From Marinifilum caeruleilacunae (GTDB lineage Bacteria; Bacteroidota; Bacteroidia; Bacteroidales; Marinifilaceae), in contig NZ_RZNH01000022.1 in NCBI RefSeq assembly GCF_013141825.1, positions 21,450-85,449 of the forward strand: DNA of 64,000 nucleotides. The letters run 5' to 3'. Positions 36,694 through 46,192 of the stretch are shown piece after piece (position 1 is the first letter of the stretch; the number at the start of each line of letters is the position of its first letter). Under the pieces are notes generated by a model. That model saw only the letters and a program-made list of their open reading frames with translations, was not told the origin of the DNA and made no database searches. The position numbers and the translations under genes are program-made.

Positions 36694-38730
36694 ATGAAAT
36701 CGTATTTCCTAAAAGTTTGCCTGATAATTGGTTGTGTCCTATCTGTTTTTGCAGCTATGGCTCAAGCACAAAAGGGTGATGAGTGGAATATTATCGCTAA
36801 TGACTATTCTAACTACACAGGAATTTCAATTGCTAATGGTCGCATTGGGATTGTTCCTTCCGAACAGCCTGGTAAAGCCAAATCCATTATTCTAAATCAT
36901 GTTTTCGATAAGGAATCAAAAAATGGAGTGAGTAAGGTTTTACTGGGAATTAACTTTGCCAATTTAGAAATTCTAATTAATGGCGATACGCTTAACACCG
37001 ACAACTGCAGCAATTGGAAGCAAATTTTGAATATGAAAGAGGCTGCTTTTGTTACTTCATGCAGGTTTAAGGATGATGTGGATTTTAGCTTTAGCTATTA
37101 TGCCTTGAGAGGAATGCCTTATTGCGGAATGATAGATGTAAAGGCGCATCCATTAAAAAACAATATCAAGATACAGGTAGGCGGACAAATCATTTGTCCG
37201 GCAGCGTATAAAAATATTGATTCAGGTTTTCGAGTATTGAAAGATTTAGATGCCAGGATGCCTATTTTGCAAACTGTGGCACGCAGTCCTTTCGGCAAGC
37301 ACCAATTGGCAACCAGCGCTTCCTTTATTTTTGATGATGAAACACCCGATTTAAGACACCAGGTTCTAGATTCTCTTCATCATCAGTTGATGTTTAGTAA
37401 GAATTTGCAGAAAGGCGAAGACTTCCAATTTGCCTGGACAGGTGCAGTATGTACTTCGCAGGATTTTTCTGACCCTAAAAGTGAATCGGAGCGAATGGTA
37501 ATCTATCAGTTGCTGGGCAATAAACAAGTTGTAATTAATCGCCATAAGCAGTTGTGGAATAAATTATGGCAAGGCGATATTGTGATTGAAGGTGATCTGG
37601 AATCGCAACAAGATGTTCGTTTGGCGCTCTACCATTTGTATGCTTTTGCCAGGGATGATTCCAATTTAAGCATCGCACCAATGGGCTTGTCGGCTCAAGG
37701 CTACAATGGTCATGTATTCTGGGATACAGAACTCTGGATGTTTCCACCTCTTCTTGTTTTCAATCAAAGCATAGCAGAATCTTTACTGAATTATCGATTT
37801 GACCGCTTGGAAGCAGCCAAAAGAAAAGCTCAAAATTATGGTTTCGATGGTGCAATGTTTCCCTGGGAATCGGATGAAACAGGCGAGGAAGCTACACCAA
37901 CCTGGGCTTTAACAGGAACTTTCGAACATCATATAACTGCAGATATTGGAATTGCTTTTTGGAACTACTATCGTGTAACCGGCGACAAACAATGGCTTGC
38001 AAATAAAGGATATCCTTTATTGAAGGAAGTAGCCGATTTTTGGGTGAGCAGGGCGATGAAAAATAAGGATGGATCTTACTCCATCAACAATGTGGTTGGA
38101 GCTAACGAATTCTATCATCACGCCAATGATAATGCTTTTACAAATGCTTCGGCAAAAACTGTTCTGAACTATGCTGTGAATGCGGCAAATAGTTTGGGAA
38201 AGACTTCAAATCCTTCATGGAAAGAAGTTGCCAATGGTTTATTGTTTCATTATAACAATGATGGAGTGAGAATGGAAAACCGCGAATACAAAGGCGAAAT
38301 CATTAAACAGGCTGATGTCAATTTATTGGCTTATCCTTTGGAAATTGTAACAGATTTTGAAGACATTCGCAAAGACCTCGAGTATTATGAACCCAGAATG
38401 GCTCCAGAAGGACCAGCAATGTCTCACTCCATATTATCGGTGCTCTATTCACGAATGGGAGAATCGGATAAAGCTTACCAATTATTTAAGAGAGCTTATG
38501 TGCCCAATAAACGAGCTCCATTTGGTGCTTTATCGGAGTCGGCATTTAGCAACAACCCTTACTTTGCAACGGGAGCAGGTGGGATGCTACAGGCAGTAAT
38601 TTTTGGATTTGGAGGTTTGCATATCTCCGAGAAGGGAATAGAACAAAAAAAACCGTGCCTGCCAAAGCAATGGAAAAAATTAACAATTAAAGGCGTAGGT
38701 CCTGAATTAAAAACATTTGAAGTAAAATAA
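36694..38730 (+). CDS. Secreted GH65-family protein (alpha-glucoside hydrolase or phosphorylase)
   Basis: 678 residues with a signal peptide ending AMAQAQ. GH65 features: GHVFWDTELWMFPPLL near residues 340-355, PWESDETGEEATP near 395, the general-acid Glu472 in GANEFYHHANDNAFTN, and IKQADVNLLAYPL near 545. Export to the periplasm and the KQAD-LL-YPL form fit the hydrolytic branch (acid trehalase or PGGHG type) better than cytoplasmic phosphorylases, but this is an inference. It is tightly packed between GH125 and GH97, pointing to removal of alpha-linked glucose from the same glycan. Confidence 0.85.
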   Translation: MKSYFLKVCLIIGCVLSVFAAMAQAQKGDEWNIIANDYSNYTGISIANGRIGIVPSEQPGKAKSIILNHVFDKESKNGVSKVLLGINFANLEILINGDTLNTDNCSNWKQILNMKEAAFVTSCRFKDDVDFSFSYYALRGMPYCGMIDVKAHPLKNNIKIQVGGQIICPAAYKNIDSGFRVLKDLDARMPILQTVARSPFGKHQLATSASFIFDDETPDLRHQVLDSLHHQLMFSKNLQKGEDFQFAWTGAVCTSQDFSDPKSESERMVIYQLLGNKQVVINRHKQLWNKLWQGDIVIEGDLESQQDVRLALYHLYAFARDDSNLSIAPMGLSAQGYNGHVFWDTELWMFPPLLVFNQSIAESLLNYRFDRLEAAKRKAQNYGFDGAMFPWESDETGEEATPTWALTGTFEHHITADIGIAFWNYYRVTGDKQWLANKGYPLLKEVADFWVSRAMKNKDGSYSINNVVGANEFYHHANDNAFTNASAKTVLNYAVNAANSLGKTSNPSWKEVANGLLFHYNNDGVRMENREYKGEIIKQADVNLLAYPLEIVTDFEDIRKDLEYYEPRMAPEGPAMSHSILSVLYSRMGESDKAYQLFKRAYVPNKRAPFGALSESAFSNNPYFATGAGGMLQAVIFGFGGLHISEKGIEQKKPCLPKQWKKLTIKGVGPELKTFEVK

Positions 38731-38734
38731 ACTT

Positions 38735-40741
38735 ATGAAAAGAGTATTATTTGCACTTGCAATTTCAATATTTATTTGTGCATGTACCACAAGCAATCAA
38801 GTTGGATTAAAATCACCTTCCGGTGATATTGCTTTCGAACTGAAAATCGATAAAAAAGGTCAAATGCATTATTCCCTTTTGTTGGAAAACAAAGAAGTAA
38901 TCGCATCGTCAAAATTGGGAATGCGCTTGCAAAACGATTCCTCATTTACCAATGGATTGCGCATTGTGGATATCAAGAAAGGAAGTAAAAATGAAGTGTG
39001 GAAACCCGTTTGGGGACCAAACGAAAGTATCAGAGAACACTACAATGAATTGATTCTTTCCATGAGAAATCATGAAAATAAAAAGTTGAACCTGTATGTG
39101 CGTTTGTTTGATGATGGATTAGGTTTTAGATATGAAATTCCGAAGCAAGATGGGATAGACAGTATTCATATCATGAAAGAATTGACAGAGTTTAATTTCG
39201 TGAATAATGGAACGGCCTGGACCATACCTGCCAATTACGAGAGTTACGAAATGCTGTACAGAACAACCACAATTGATCAGGTAAAAGATGCCAATACTCC
39301 AGCCACTTTTAAAACAAATAATGGCAATTATTTCAGCATTCATGAAGCGAATCTTACGAATTTTGCGGGTATGACATTGATAAATTCTGGAGGAACAAAT
39401 TTCCAGGCAAATCTTGTGCCCTGGCCCGATGGTGTAAAGGTAAGAGCAAAGGGTAGTGTCAAATCACCATGGAGAACAATTACCATAAGCAAATCGGCAG
39501 CCGGTTTGGTAGAATCGAATATCATTCAAAATTTAAACGAGCCATGTGTGCTCGAAAATACATCATGGATTGAACCCCTAAAATATATTGGAATTTGGTG
39601 GGGAATGCACCTGGGTGTTGAAACCTGGACCATGGGGCCAAAGCATGGAGCCACAACCGAAAATATGAAGAAGTATATCGATTTTGCTACAGAGAATGGT
39701 GTGCATGCTGTTTTGGCTGAAGGTTGGAATACAGGTTGGGAAAATTGGGGTAAAGCACGTGCTTTCGATCAGCAAACCCCTTATGCCGATTTCGATTTTG
39801 ATGAAATTGTACGTTATGCAAAAGCTAAAAAGGTTGAACTCGTAGGACATCATGAAACCGGTGGCGATTACATTTTTTATGAAGAGTGTATGGAGGATGC
39901 TTTTGCCAAATTGCATGATAATGGCATTAGAATCCTAAAAACGGGTTATGCAGGTCCTATTCCGAATGGTCATTTCCATCATGGGCAAAAAATGGTACAG
40001 CATTATAGAAAAGTGGTCGAAACTGCAGCTAAATATCAATTAATGATTGATGCGCATGAACCCATCAAGGCAACAGGAATTAGCCGTACTTATCCAAATA
40101 TGATGACCCGTGAAGGAGCGCGGGGAATGGAGTGGAACGGATGGAGTGAAGGAAACCCTCCGGAACATCATGTAATATTACCATTTACAAGATGTTTGGG
40201 CGGACCGATTGATTATACGCCTGGAACATTTGATATTTTGTACAAAAACAGGAAAGATTACACAAAATGGAACAGCAACGACAAAGGAAACAGCCGGGTA
40301 AACACTACAATTGCCAAGCAGTTGGCTTTGTGGGTTTGTTTGTATAGCCCTTTGCAAATGGCATCCGACCTGGTGAGCAATTATGAAGGTCAGCCAGCAT
40401 TCAAATTTTTCGAAATGCTACCTGCCGATTTTGATGAATCAAAAGTACTGGCTGCAGAAATTGGAGATGTATATTCGGTCGCACGTCGCAAAAATAAGAG
40501 TTGGTATATCGGTAGCATTACCGATGAAAACAGACGAAATCTTGAGATAAAATTGTCCTTTTTGGAAGATGGTAAAAAGTATATGGCAAGTATTTTTGAG
40601 GATGGTGAGCATGCAAATCTTGAAAATAATCCTACCGATATTAAAATTCGTAATGTGCAGGTCGATTCAAAAAGTGTACTGCATGTAAAAATGATAGAGA
40701 GTGGAGGTCAGGCAGTTGCAATTGTCCCAATAGTCGATTAA
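38735..40741 (+). CDS. GH97 alpha-glucosidase-like lipoprotein
   Basis: 668 residues, lipobox at CAC (Cys17). The N-terminal beta-sandwich (SPSGDIAFELKID) leads to the catalytic barrel with HHETGGDYIFYEE, ILKTGYAGP, Ala440-His441-Glu442-Pro (DAHEPIKATG) and NPPEHHVILPFTR with Glu477. Having Gly in KTGYAGP where retaining alpha-galactosidases of the family have the nucleophile Asp, together with the HE motif, suggests the inverting, SusB-like alpha-glucosidase branch; exact residue equivalence was not checked. Probably periplasmic. It starts four bases after GH65, so the two alpha-glucosidase candidates are expressed together. Confidence 0.88.
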   Translation: MKRVLFALAISIFICACTTSNQVGLKSPSGDIAFELKIDKKGQMHYSLLLENKEVIASSKLGMRLQNDSSFTNGLRIVDIKKGSKNEVWKPVWGPNESIREHYNELILSMRNHENKKLNLYVRLFDDGLGFRYEIPKQDGIDSIHIMKELTEFNFVNNGTAWTIPANYESYEMLYRTTTIDQVKDANTPATFKTNNGNYFSIHEANLTNFAGMTLINSGGTNFQANLVPWPDGVKVRAKGSVKSPWRTITISKSAAGLVESNIIQNLNEPCVLENTSWIEPLKYIGIWWGMHLGVETWTMGPKHGATTENMKKYIDFATENGVHAVLAEGWNTGWENWGKARAFDQQTPYADFDFDEIVRYAKAKKVELVGHHETGGDYIFYEECMEDAFAKLHDNGIRILKTGYAGPIPNGHFHHGQKMVQHYRKVVETAAKYQLMIDAHEPIKATGISRTYPNMMTREGARGMEWNGWSEGNPPEHHVILPFTRCLGGPIDYTPGTFDILYKNRKDYTKWNSNDKGNSRVNTTIAKQLALWVCLYSPLQMASDLVSNYEGQPAFKFFEMLPADFDESKVLAAEIGDVYSVARRKNKSWYIGSITDENRRNLEIKLSFLEDGKKYMASIFEDGEHANLENNPTDIKIRNVQVDSKSVLHVKMIESGGQAVAIVPIVD

Positions 40742-40756
40742 TTTACCTTTTCGATT

Positions 40757-40824
40757 GATTAATGATTCATCTGGCAGATTAATCTCAATATTAATCTTCA
40801 TTTAATCAGGAAAAGTTTAATTTG
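40757..40824 (+). promoter_or_regulatory. Putative operator palindrome and promoter of the third GH92 unit
   Basis: GATTAAT-CTCAAT-ATTAATC (40777-40796) repeats the palindrome found before susC. An extra half-site GATTAAT lies at 40757-40763. TAATTTG at 40818-40824, 21 bases after the palindrome, is a candidate -7 element, a spacing almost equal to that at susC. Confidence 0.62.
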
Positions 40825-40846
40825 AACAAAGATTAGAAATTAGTGA

Positions 40847-40893
40847 ACCGATCGGGAAATGCTTGGCTGGCTACCATCCCGTTCGGTATTATT
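40847..40893 (+). terminator. Hairpin in the leader of the third GH92 gene
   Basis: ACCGATCGGGA pairs with TCCCGTTCGGT (one mismatch) around a 19-base loop and is followed by ATTATTTTT. It lies downstream of the candidate promoter and 33 bases before the ATG, so it could be an attenuator as well as a terminator for the upstream genes. Confidence 0.6.
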
Positions 40894-40925
40894 TTTAAAC
40901 CCACGATTACAATAAAACCTAAATA

Positions 40926-43166
40926 ATGAAGCGCTTTATAGGAATTTCCACGCTACTGTTTTTATGCTTAAGTGGCTTTGCCCAATTTACCGAATACGTA
41001 AATCCATTTATAGGAACTACAAATTTTGGAACCACAAATCCAGGTGCAGTTGTACCACGAGGAATGGTTTCTGTTACTCCATTTAATGTTTCCGGATCGG
41101 ATATCAATAAATACGATAAAGATGCACGTTGGTGGTCTACACCATACTCGTGGGATAACTCTTACCTTACCGGATTTTCGCATGTGAACCTAAGTGGAGT
41201 GGGTTGTCCTGAATTGGGCGTTATTTTACTAATGCCTACTACAGGAAAAGTGAATGCAGATCACAAGCAGTATGGTTCGCTTATGAAGAATCAGGAGGCA
41301 AATCCTGGTTATTATGCTACCAGGCTTGAAAAGTACAATATTAAGACCGAGTTGAGTTCTACAAAACGAACAGGCATTAGTCGATATACATTTCCTAAAG
41401 GGCAGTCGAATATACTGTTGAATTTGGGTTTGGGTTTAAGCAACGAGCTTGGCGCCAAAGTAAGAATTGTAAACAACAAGGAGATTGAAGGCTCAAGAAT
41501 GACCGGAACTTTCTGTTACAACGAAGGTTCGGAACGCCCAGTGTATTTTGTGGCCCGCTTCAGTAAAGCAGCTAAGAATTTCGGAGTTTGGAAAAATATG
41601 CCTGAATTGGAAGCGGAAGCCGCCTGGAGTAAAACATCGGGTAAATACAAATACTATGAAGGCTTTACCCGTGAAATGTTTGGCAACGAAATTGGGACAT
41701 ACTTTACTTTCGATACACAGGAGAATGAAGAAATTATTGTAGAAGTTGGCGTATCCTATGTGAGTATCGAAAATGCCCGATTGAACTTGGATACAGAGAG
41801 CAATGATTTCGATTTCGAGAAAACAAGGCTTGCTGCTCAAAAGGACTGGAACGATATCCTCGGAAGAGTGAATGTTGAAGGAGGAACAAAGGATCAGAAA
41901 ACCATTTTTTACACTGCTTTGTATCACACCCAAATTCATCCCAATATCATTAACGATGTAAATGGGCAATATCCGCAAATGGAATCTTTCGAAATTGGTG
42001 AAACGGCCGATTGCAATCGCTACACCGTATTTTCACTTTGGGATACGTATCGCAATTTTCACCCTTTAATGGCACTGCTTTATCCACAGGAACAATTGGA
42101 TATGGTACGCTCTATGGTAGACATGTACAAGGAAAGCGGGTGGTTACCAAAATGGGAGTTGAACTCAAAAGAAACACATGTTATGGAAGGCGATCCTTCT
42201 ATTCCTGTAATTGTGGATTCTTACTTGCGTGGTTTAACCGATTTTGATGTGGAGGCTGCCTACGAGGCAATGTATAAATCGGCTACCATCGAAGGAGCAA
42301 AAAATAAGTTGCGCCCAGATATCGATCACTACCTGGCCGAAGGTTATGTGCCTATCGAGGAAGAGTTTGATAATTCGGTTTCGCATGCTCTGGAATATTA
42401 TATTGCCGATTGGAACCTTGCTCAGTTTGCAAAAGCTTTGGGTAAAAAGGCCGATTATCAGAAGTTTTTGAATCAATCCTTGGGCTATAAAAATTACTAT
42501 TCAAAAGAGTTTGGAGTCTTAAGACCTAAACTTGCCGATGGTACCTTCTTAAAGAATTTCGATCCTAAACAAGGCGAAAACTTCGAACCATGTCCTGGCT
42601 TTCATGAAGGAACATCATGGCAATATACCTTTTGTGTACCTCACGATATTAAGGGCTTAACCAAATTAATGGGTGGCAAAAAGAAGTTTGTTAACAAGCT
42701 GCAAAAGGTCTTCGACGAGGATTTGTACGATATGGCCAACGAGCCTGATATCCATTATCCATTCTTGTTCAATTATTTTAAAGGTGAAGAGTGGAGAACT
42801 CAAAAAGAAGTTCGCCGTCTGGTTGATAAATACTATAAAAACGCTCCTGATGGAATTCCGGGTAACGATGACTGCGGAACGCTATCGGCCTGGATTGTGT
42901 ACAGTATGATGGGGATGTATCCTGTTTGCCCTGGTGATACAGATTATGCACTAACATCGCCGGTTTTCGATAAAATTACCATTGAACTGAACCAGGAATT
43001 CTATCCTGCAAAGAAATTAGAAATCATTTCGAAGAAGTCAAGTGACAATGATATTTATATCCATAGCATTAAACGAAATGGAGCCAATCATTCAGGCTAC
43101 TTTATCAATCATTCCGATTTGGTAAAAGGTGGAAGCATCGAATTTGAATTAAAATCAAGCAAGTAA
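40926..43166 (+). CDS. GH92 alpha-mannosidase, secreted (FDN type)
   Basis: 746 residues with a cleavable signal peptide (ends SGFAQ), not a lipoprotein. GH92 motifs: TEYVNPFIGTTNFGTTNPGA near the start, FSLWDTYRNFHPL, EGTSWQYTFCV and GNDDCGTLSAWIVYSMMGMYPV near the end. Where copies 1 and 2 have His-Glu, this one has Phe481-Asp482-Asn483, so it is expected to prefer another linkage, perhaps alpha-1,3 (inference). It begins a new promoter unit with the symporter (19 bases on) and GH130. Confidence 0.92.
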   Translation: MKRFIGISTLLFLCLSGFAQFTEYVNPFIGTTNFGTTNPGAVVPRGMVSVTPFNVSGSDINKYDKDARWWSTPYSWDNSYLTGFSHVNLSGVGCPELGVILLMPTTGKVNADHKQYGSLMKNQEANPGYYATRLEKYNIKTELSSTKRTGISRYTFPKGQSNILLNLGLGLSNELGAKVRIVNNKEIEGSRMTGTFCYNEGSERPVYFVARFSKAAKNFGVWKNMPELEAEAAWSKTSGKYKYYEGFTREMFGNEIGTYFTFDTQENEEIIVEVGVSYVSIENARLNLDTESNDFDFEKTRLAAQKDWNDILGRVNVEGGTKDQKTIFYTALYHTQIHPNIINDVNGQYPQMESFEIGETADCNRYTVFSLWDTYRNFHPLMALLYPQEQLDMVRSMVDMYKESGWLPKWELNSKETHVMEGDPSIPVIVDSYLRGLTDFDVEAAYEAMYKSATIEGAKNKLRPDIDHYLAEGYVPIEEEFDNSVSHALEYYIADWNLAQFAKALGKKADYQKFLNQSLGYKNYYSKEFGVLRPKLADGTFLKNFDPKQGENFEPCPGFHEGTSWQYTFCVPHDIKGLTKLMGGKKKFVNKLQKVFDEDLYDMANEPDIHYPFLFNYFKGEEWRTQKEVRRLVDKYYKNAPDGIPGNDDCGTLSAWIVYSMMGMYPVCPGDTDYALTSPVFDKITIELNQEFYPAKKLEIISKKSSDNDIYIHSIKRNGANHSGYFINHSDLVKGGSIEFELKSSK

Positions 43167-43184
43167 AAACTAACTCAGAATATA

Positions 43185-45074
43185 ATGAATCTATCAGTAC
43201 TCGACATATCCATCATTATCGGATACATCATTCTAACCATTGCAATTGGTTACATGTTGTCGGCCAAGGCATCAAAAAACTTATCCAACTATTTTTTGGG
43301 CGGAAATAAAATTCCTTGGTATATGCTTGGGGTTTCAAATGCATCGGGAATGTTCGATATTACAGGAACCATGTGGACAGTAACCATTTTGTTTGTATAT
43401 GGTTTAAAATCGGTCTGGATTCCTTGGTTGTGGCCGGTTTGGAACCAGATTTTCTTGATGATGTTTCTGGCCATCTGGCTTCGCCGATCCAATGTAATGA
43501 CCGGTGCAGAGTGGTTAAAAACAAGATTTGGTGATGATAAAGGTTCACAATTATCCCACCTCATTGTGGTATTGTTTGCCATTGTAAGTGTTATCGGTTT
43601 TATCACCTACGGATTTGTTGGAGTTGGCAAGTTTGCACAAACATTTTTCCCCTGGAACTTGCAAAGTCACTTTTTAGGAATTACCATTAGCTCCGAAAAT
43701 ATGTATGCCATTATCATTATGGGTGTAACTACACTTTACGTGATAAAAGGGGGAATGTATTCGGTAGTTTTTACAGAGGTTTTGCAGTTTGTAATCATGA
43801 CCATTGCCTGTATCATGGTTGGTGTAATTGCCATGTCATTGGTAAGTCCTGAACAAATTTCGGCAGCAATCCCTCCAGGTTGGAAAGATGTTTTCTTTGG
43901 CTGGAACCTCGATTTGAACTGGGACAACTTAATACCTGCTGTGAACAACAAAATTGAAACCGATGGCTATTCTTTGTTCTCGGTATTGATGATGATGATG
44001 CTATTTAAAGGAGTACTGGTTAGTATTGCTGGTCCGGTTCCAAGTTACGATATGCAGAGAATCCTGTCTACAGAAACACCAAAAGATGCTGCAAAAATGA
44101 GTGGAATTGTTTCTCTTGTACTCTTTGTGCCAAGATATTTAATGATTACAGGTTTGGCTGTACTAGCCTTGGTTTACCTGGCTCCTGAATTCAATAAAAT
44201 GGGAGACAATATCGACTTTGAAATGGTATTGCCTTACGCATTGAACAATTTTATCCCGGTTGGAGCAAAAGGACTTTTACTTGCAGGTTTGGTTGCGGCT
44301 TTCATGTCTACTTTTGCTGCCAATGTAAATGCAGGACCGGCTTATATCGTGAACGATATCTATAAAAAGTTTATCAATCCGAATGCATCGCAAAAAAAGT
44401 ACATTAGAATGTCTTACCTGGCTTCTTTTGCAGTGGTTGCTGTTGGTATCTTCTTCGGATTTTTTGCCGAAAGTATCGATACCGTAATGAAATGGCTGGT
44501 AGGTGCATTGTTTGGAGGTTATACGGCTTCGAATTTATTAAAATGGATTTGGTGGAGATTTAACGGATACGGTTACTTCTTTGGGATGCTGGCAGGCTTG
44601 GTTGCTTCTTTAATTGCTCCATTGGTATTCCCAGAAGTATCACCTATTTATGCTTTCCCATTTATCTTCTTGTTTGCTTTTGCATCTTCTATTATTGGAA
44701 GTTTACTTACCAAACCAGAACCAGATGAGGTACTCATAAAATTTTACGATAGTGTAAGACCATGGGGATTCTGGAAACCTGTTTACCTAAAACTGAAAGA
44801 ACAAAAACCAGAAGCGAAACCAAATACCGATTTTTGGAGAGATATGATGAATTGTACCATTGGAACAGGTTGGCAGATGATGCTGGTATTAATTCCGATT
44901 TACCTGGTAATTGGTGAATTTATGTCGCTAACCTGGGTAATTGTACTGTTTGCAGTGTCGAGTGTGGTACTCTACTTTAGCTGGTACAAAAAACTGAAAG
45001 ATTACCCAGAGGATTACAAGTGTGAAGTAAAAAAAGAGGAAGAGCAAGAAATTAAAGAAACTGAATTAGCCTAA
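43185..45074 (+). CDS. Sodium:solute symporter (SSS/SLC5 family)
   Basis: 629 residues with about 13-14 transmembrane helices, beginning LDISIIIGYIILTIAIGYML. SSS-family stretches include NYFLGGNKIPWYMLGVSNASGMFD near residues 30-55 and LLLAGLVAAFMSTFAANVNAG near 365-385, the latter around the conserved sodium-site serine region. The C-terminus is acidic and charged. It is encoded between a GH92 and a GH130 phosphorylase, so its likely cargo is the final periplasmic product, mannose or mannosyl-N-acetylglucosamine, driven by sodium (inference). Sodium coupling suits a marine host. Confidence 0.9.
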   Translation: MNLSVLDISIIIGYIILTIAIGYMLSAKASKNLSNYFLGGNKIPWYMLGVSNASGMFDITGTMWTVTILFVYGLKSVWIPWLWPVWNQIFLMMFLAIWLRRSNVMTGAEWLKTRFGDDKGSQLSHLIVVLFAIVSVIGFITYGFVGVGKFAQTFFPWNLQSHFLGITISSENMYAIIIMGVTTLYVIKGGMYSVVFTEVLQFVIMTIACIMVGVIAMSLVSPEQISAAIPPGWKDVFFGWNLDLNWDNLIPAVNNKIETDGYSLFSVLMMMMLFKGVLVSIAGPVPSYDMQRILSTETPKDAAKMSGIVSLVLFVPRYLMITGLAVLALVYLAPEFNKMGDNIDFEMVLPYALNNFIPVGAKGLLLAGLVAAFMSTFAANVNAGPAYIVNDIYKKFINPNASQKKYIRMSYLASFAVVAVGIFFGFFAESIDTVMKWLVGALFGGYTASNLLKWIWWRFNGYGYFFGMLAGLVASLIAPLVFPEVSPIYAFPFIFLFAFASSIIGSLLTKPEPDEVLIKFYDSVRPWGFWKPVYLKLKEQKPEAKPNTDFWRDMMNCTIGTGWQMMLVLIPIYLVIGEFMSLTWVIVLFAVSSVVLYFSWYKKLKDYPEDYKCEVKKEEEQEIKETELA

Positions 45075-45086
45075 TAGTAAATCAAA

Positions 45087-46055
45087 ATGAATCATAAAAT
45101 GAATATGCCGTGGGAAGAGCGTCCGGAAGGATGTTCAGATGTGATGTGGAGATACTCTCAAAATCCGGTGATTGGAAGATATGATATTCCTTCATCAAAC
45201 AGTATTTTTAACAGTGCTGTTGTACCATTCAAAGATGGATTTGCGGGTGTTTTCCGTTGCGATAACAAAGCGGTACAAATGAATATTTTTGCAGGTTTCA
45301 GTAAAGATGGTATCAATTGGGAGATCAATCATGAACCCATTGAGATGATTGCCGGAAATACTGAGATGATTGAATCGGACTATAAGTACGATCCGCGAGT
45401 TTGCTGGATAGAGGACCGATATTGGATTACCTGGTGCAATGGGTATCACGGACCAACCATTGGTATTGCCTATACTTTCGATTTTAAGACCTTTCATCAG
45501 TGCGAGAATGCCTTTCTTCCTTTTAATAGAAACGGCGTTTTATTTCCAGAAAAAATCGACGGTAAGTATGCCATGTTAAGTCGTCCGAGCGATAATGGGC
45601 ACACACCTTTCGGTGATATTTACATCTCATACAGCCCTGATATGAAATACTGGGGAGAGCACCGTTGTGTAATGAAGGTGGCCGATTTTACCGATAGCGC
45701 ATGGCAGTGTACTAAAATTGGAGCGGGTTCGGTACCAATTAGAACCCAAGAAGGTTGGCTGATGTTCTATCATGGAGTAATTAATACCTGTAATGGGTTC
45801 CGTTACTCAATGGGAGCGGCTTTGCTCGATTTGGAAAATCCTGATCAAGTATTGTATCGTTCTAAGCCATACTTATTGGCTCCTGCGGCTCCTTACGAAT
45901 TGGCTGGCGATGTACCCAATGTTGTATTTCCTTGTGCAGCATTATGCGAAGACAATAAAGTGGCTGTTTACTATGGTGCAGCCGATACTGTGGTAGGAAT
46001 GGCCTTTGGTTATGTAAATGAAATTATCGAATTCCTAAAAGAGAATTCATTATAA
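45087..46055 (+). CDS. GH130 phosphorylase, probable beta-1,4-mannosyl-N-acetylglucosamine phosphorylase
   Basis: 322 residues with no signal peptide, hence cytoplasmic. The start [16 protein letters not shown], the [12 protein letters not shown] block, [10 protein letters not shown], the catalytic Asp102 in [37 protein letters not shown] and [13 protein letters not shown] match, from memory, the gut enzymes UhgbMP and BT1033 that phosphorolyse Man-beta-1,4-GlcNAc to mannose 1-phosphate and N-acetylglucosamine. That reaction destroys the N-glycan core disaccharide, which fits the mannosidases upstream. It lies 12 bases after the symporter gene and ends the unit. A beta-mannan-specific GH130 is the main alternative. 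Confidence 0.88.
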   Translation: MNHKMNMPWEERPEGCSDVMWRYSQNPVIGRYDIPSSNSIFNSAVVPFKDGFAGVFRCDNKAVQMNIFAGFSKDGINWEINHEPIEMIAGNTEMIESDYKYDPRVCWIEDRYWITWCNGYHGPTIGIAYTFDFKTFHQCENAFLPFNRNGVLFPEKIDGKYAMLSRPSDNGHTPFGDIYISYSPDMKYWGEHRCVMKVADFTDSAWQCTKIGAGSVPIRTQEGWLMFYHGVINTCNGFRYSMGAALLDLENPDQVLYRSKPYLLAPAAPYELAGDVPNVVFPCAALCEDNKVAVYYGAADTVVGMAFGYVNEIIEFLKENSL

Positions 46056-46117
46056 GAAATTGGTTAGCCGCATTCTTTCGGAAATACCAATACATAGATT
46101 AGTTTAGCAATAAAAGA

Positions 46118-46150
46118 GGGTGAGACCATTTGGTTTCATCCTTTTTGTTT
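46118..46150 (+). terminator. Terminator of the GH92-symporter-GH130 unit
   Basis: GGGTGAGACCA pairs with TGGTTTCATCC (two G:U pairs), followed by TTTTTGTTT. Its core resembles the terminator at 48237-48270. Confidence 0.82.
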
Positions 46151-46192
46151 GAATAAAGTATCATATGGTTTCAGGGAGTTGATAAACGCTCA

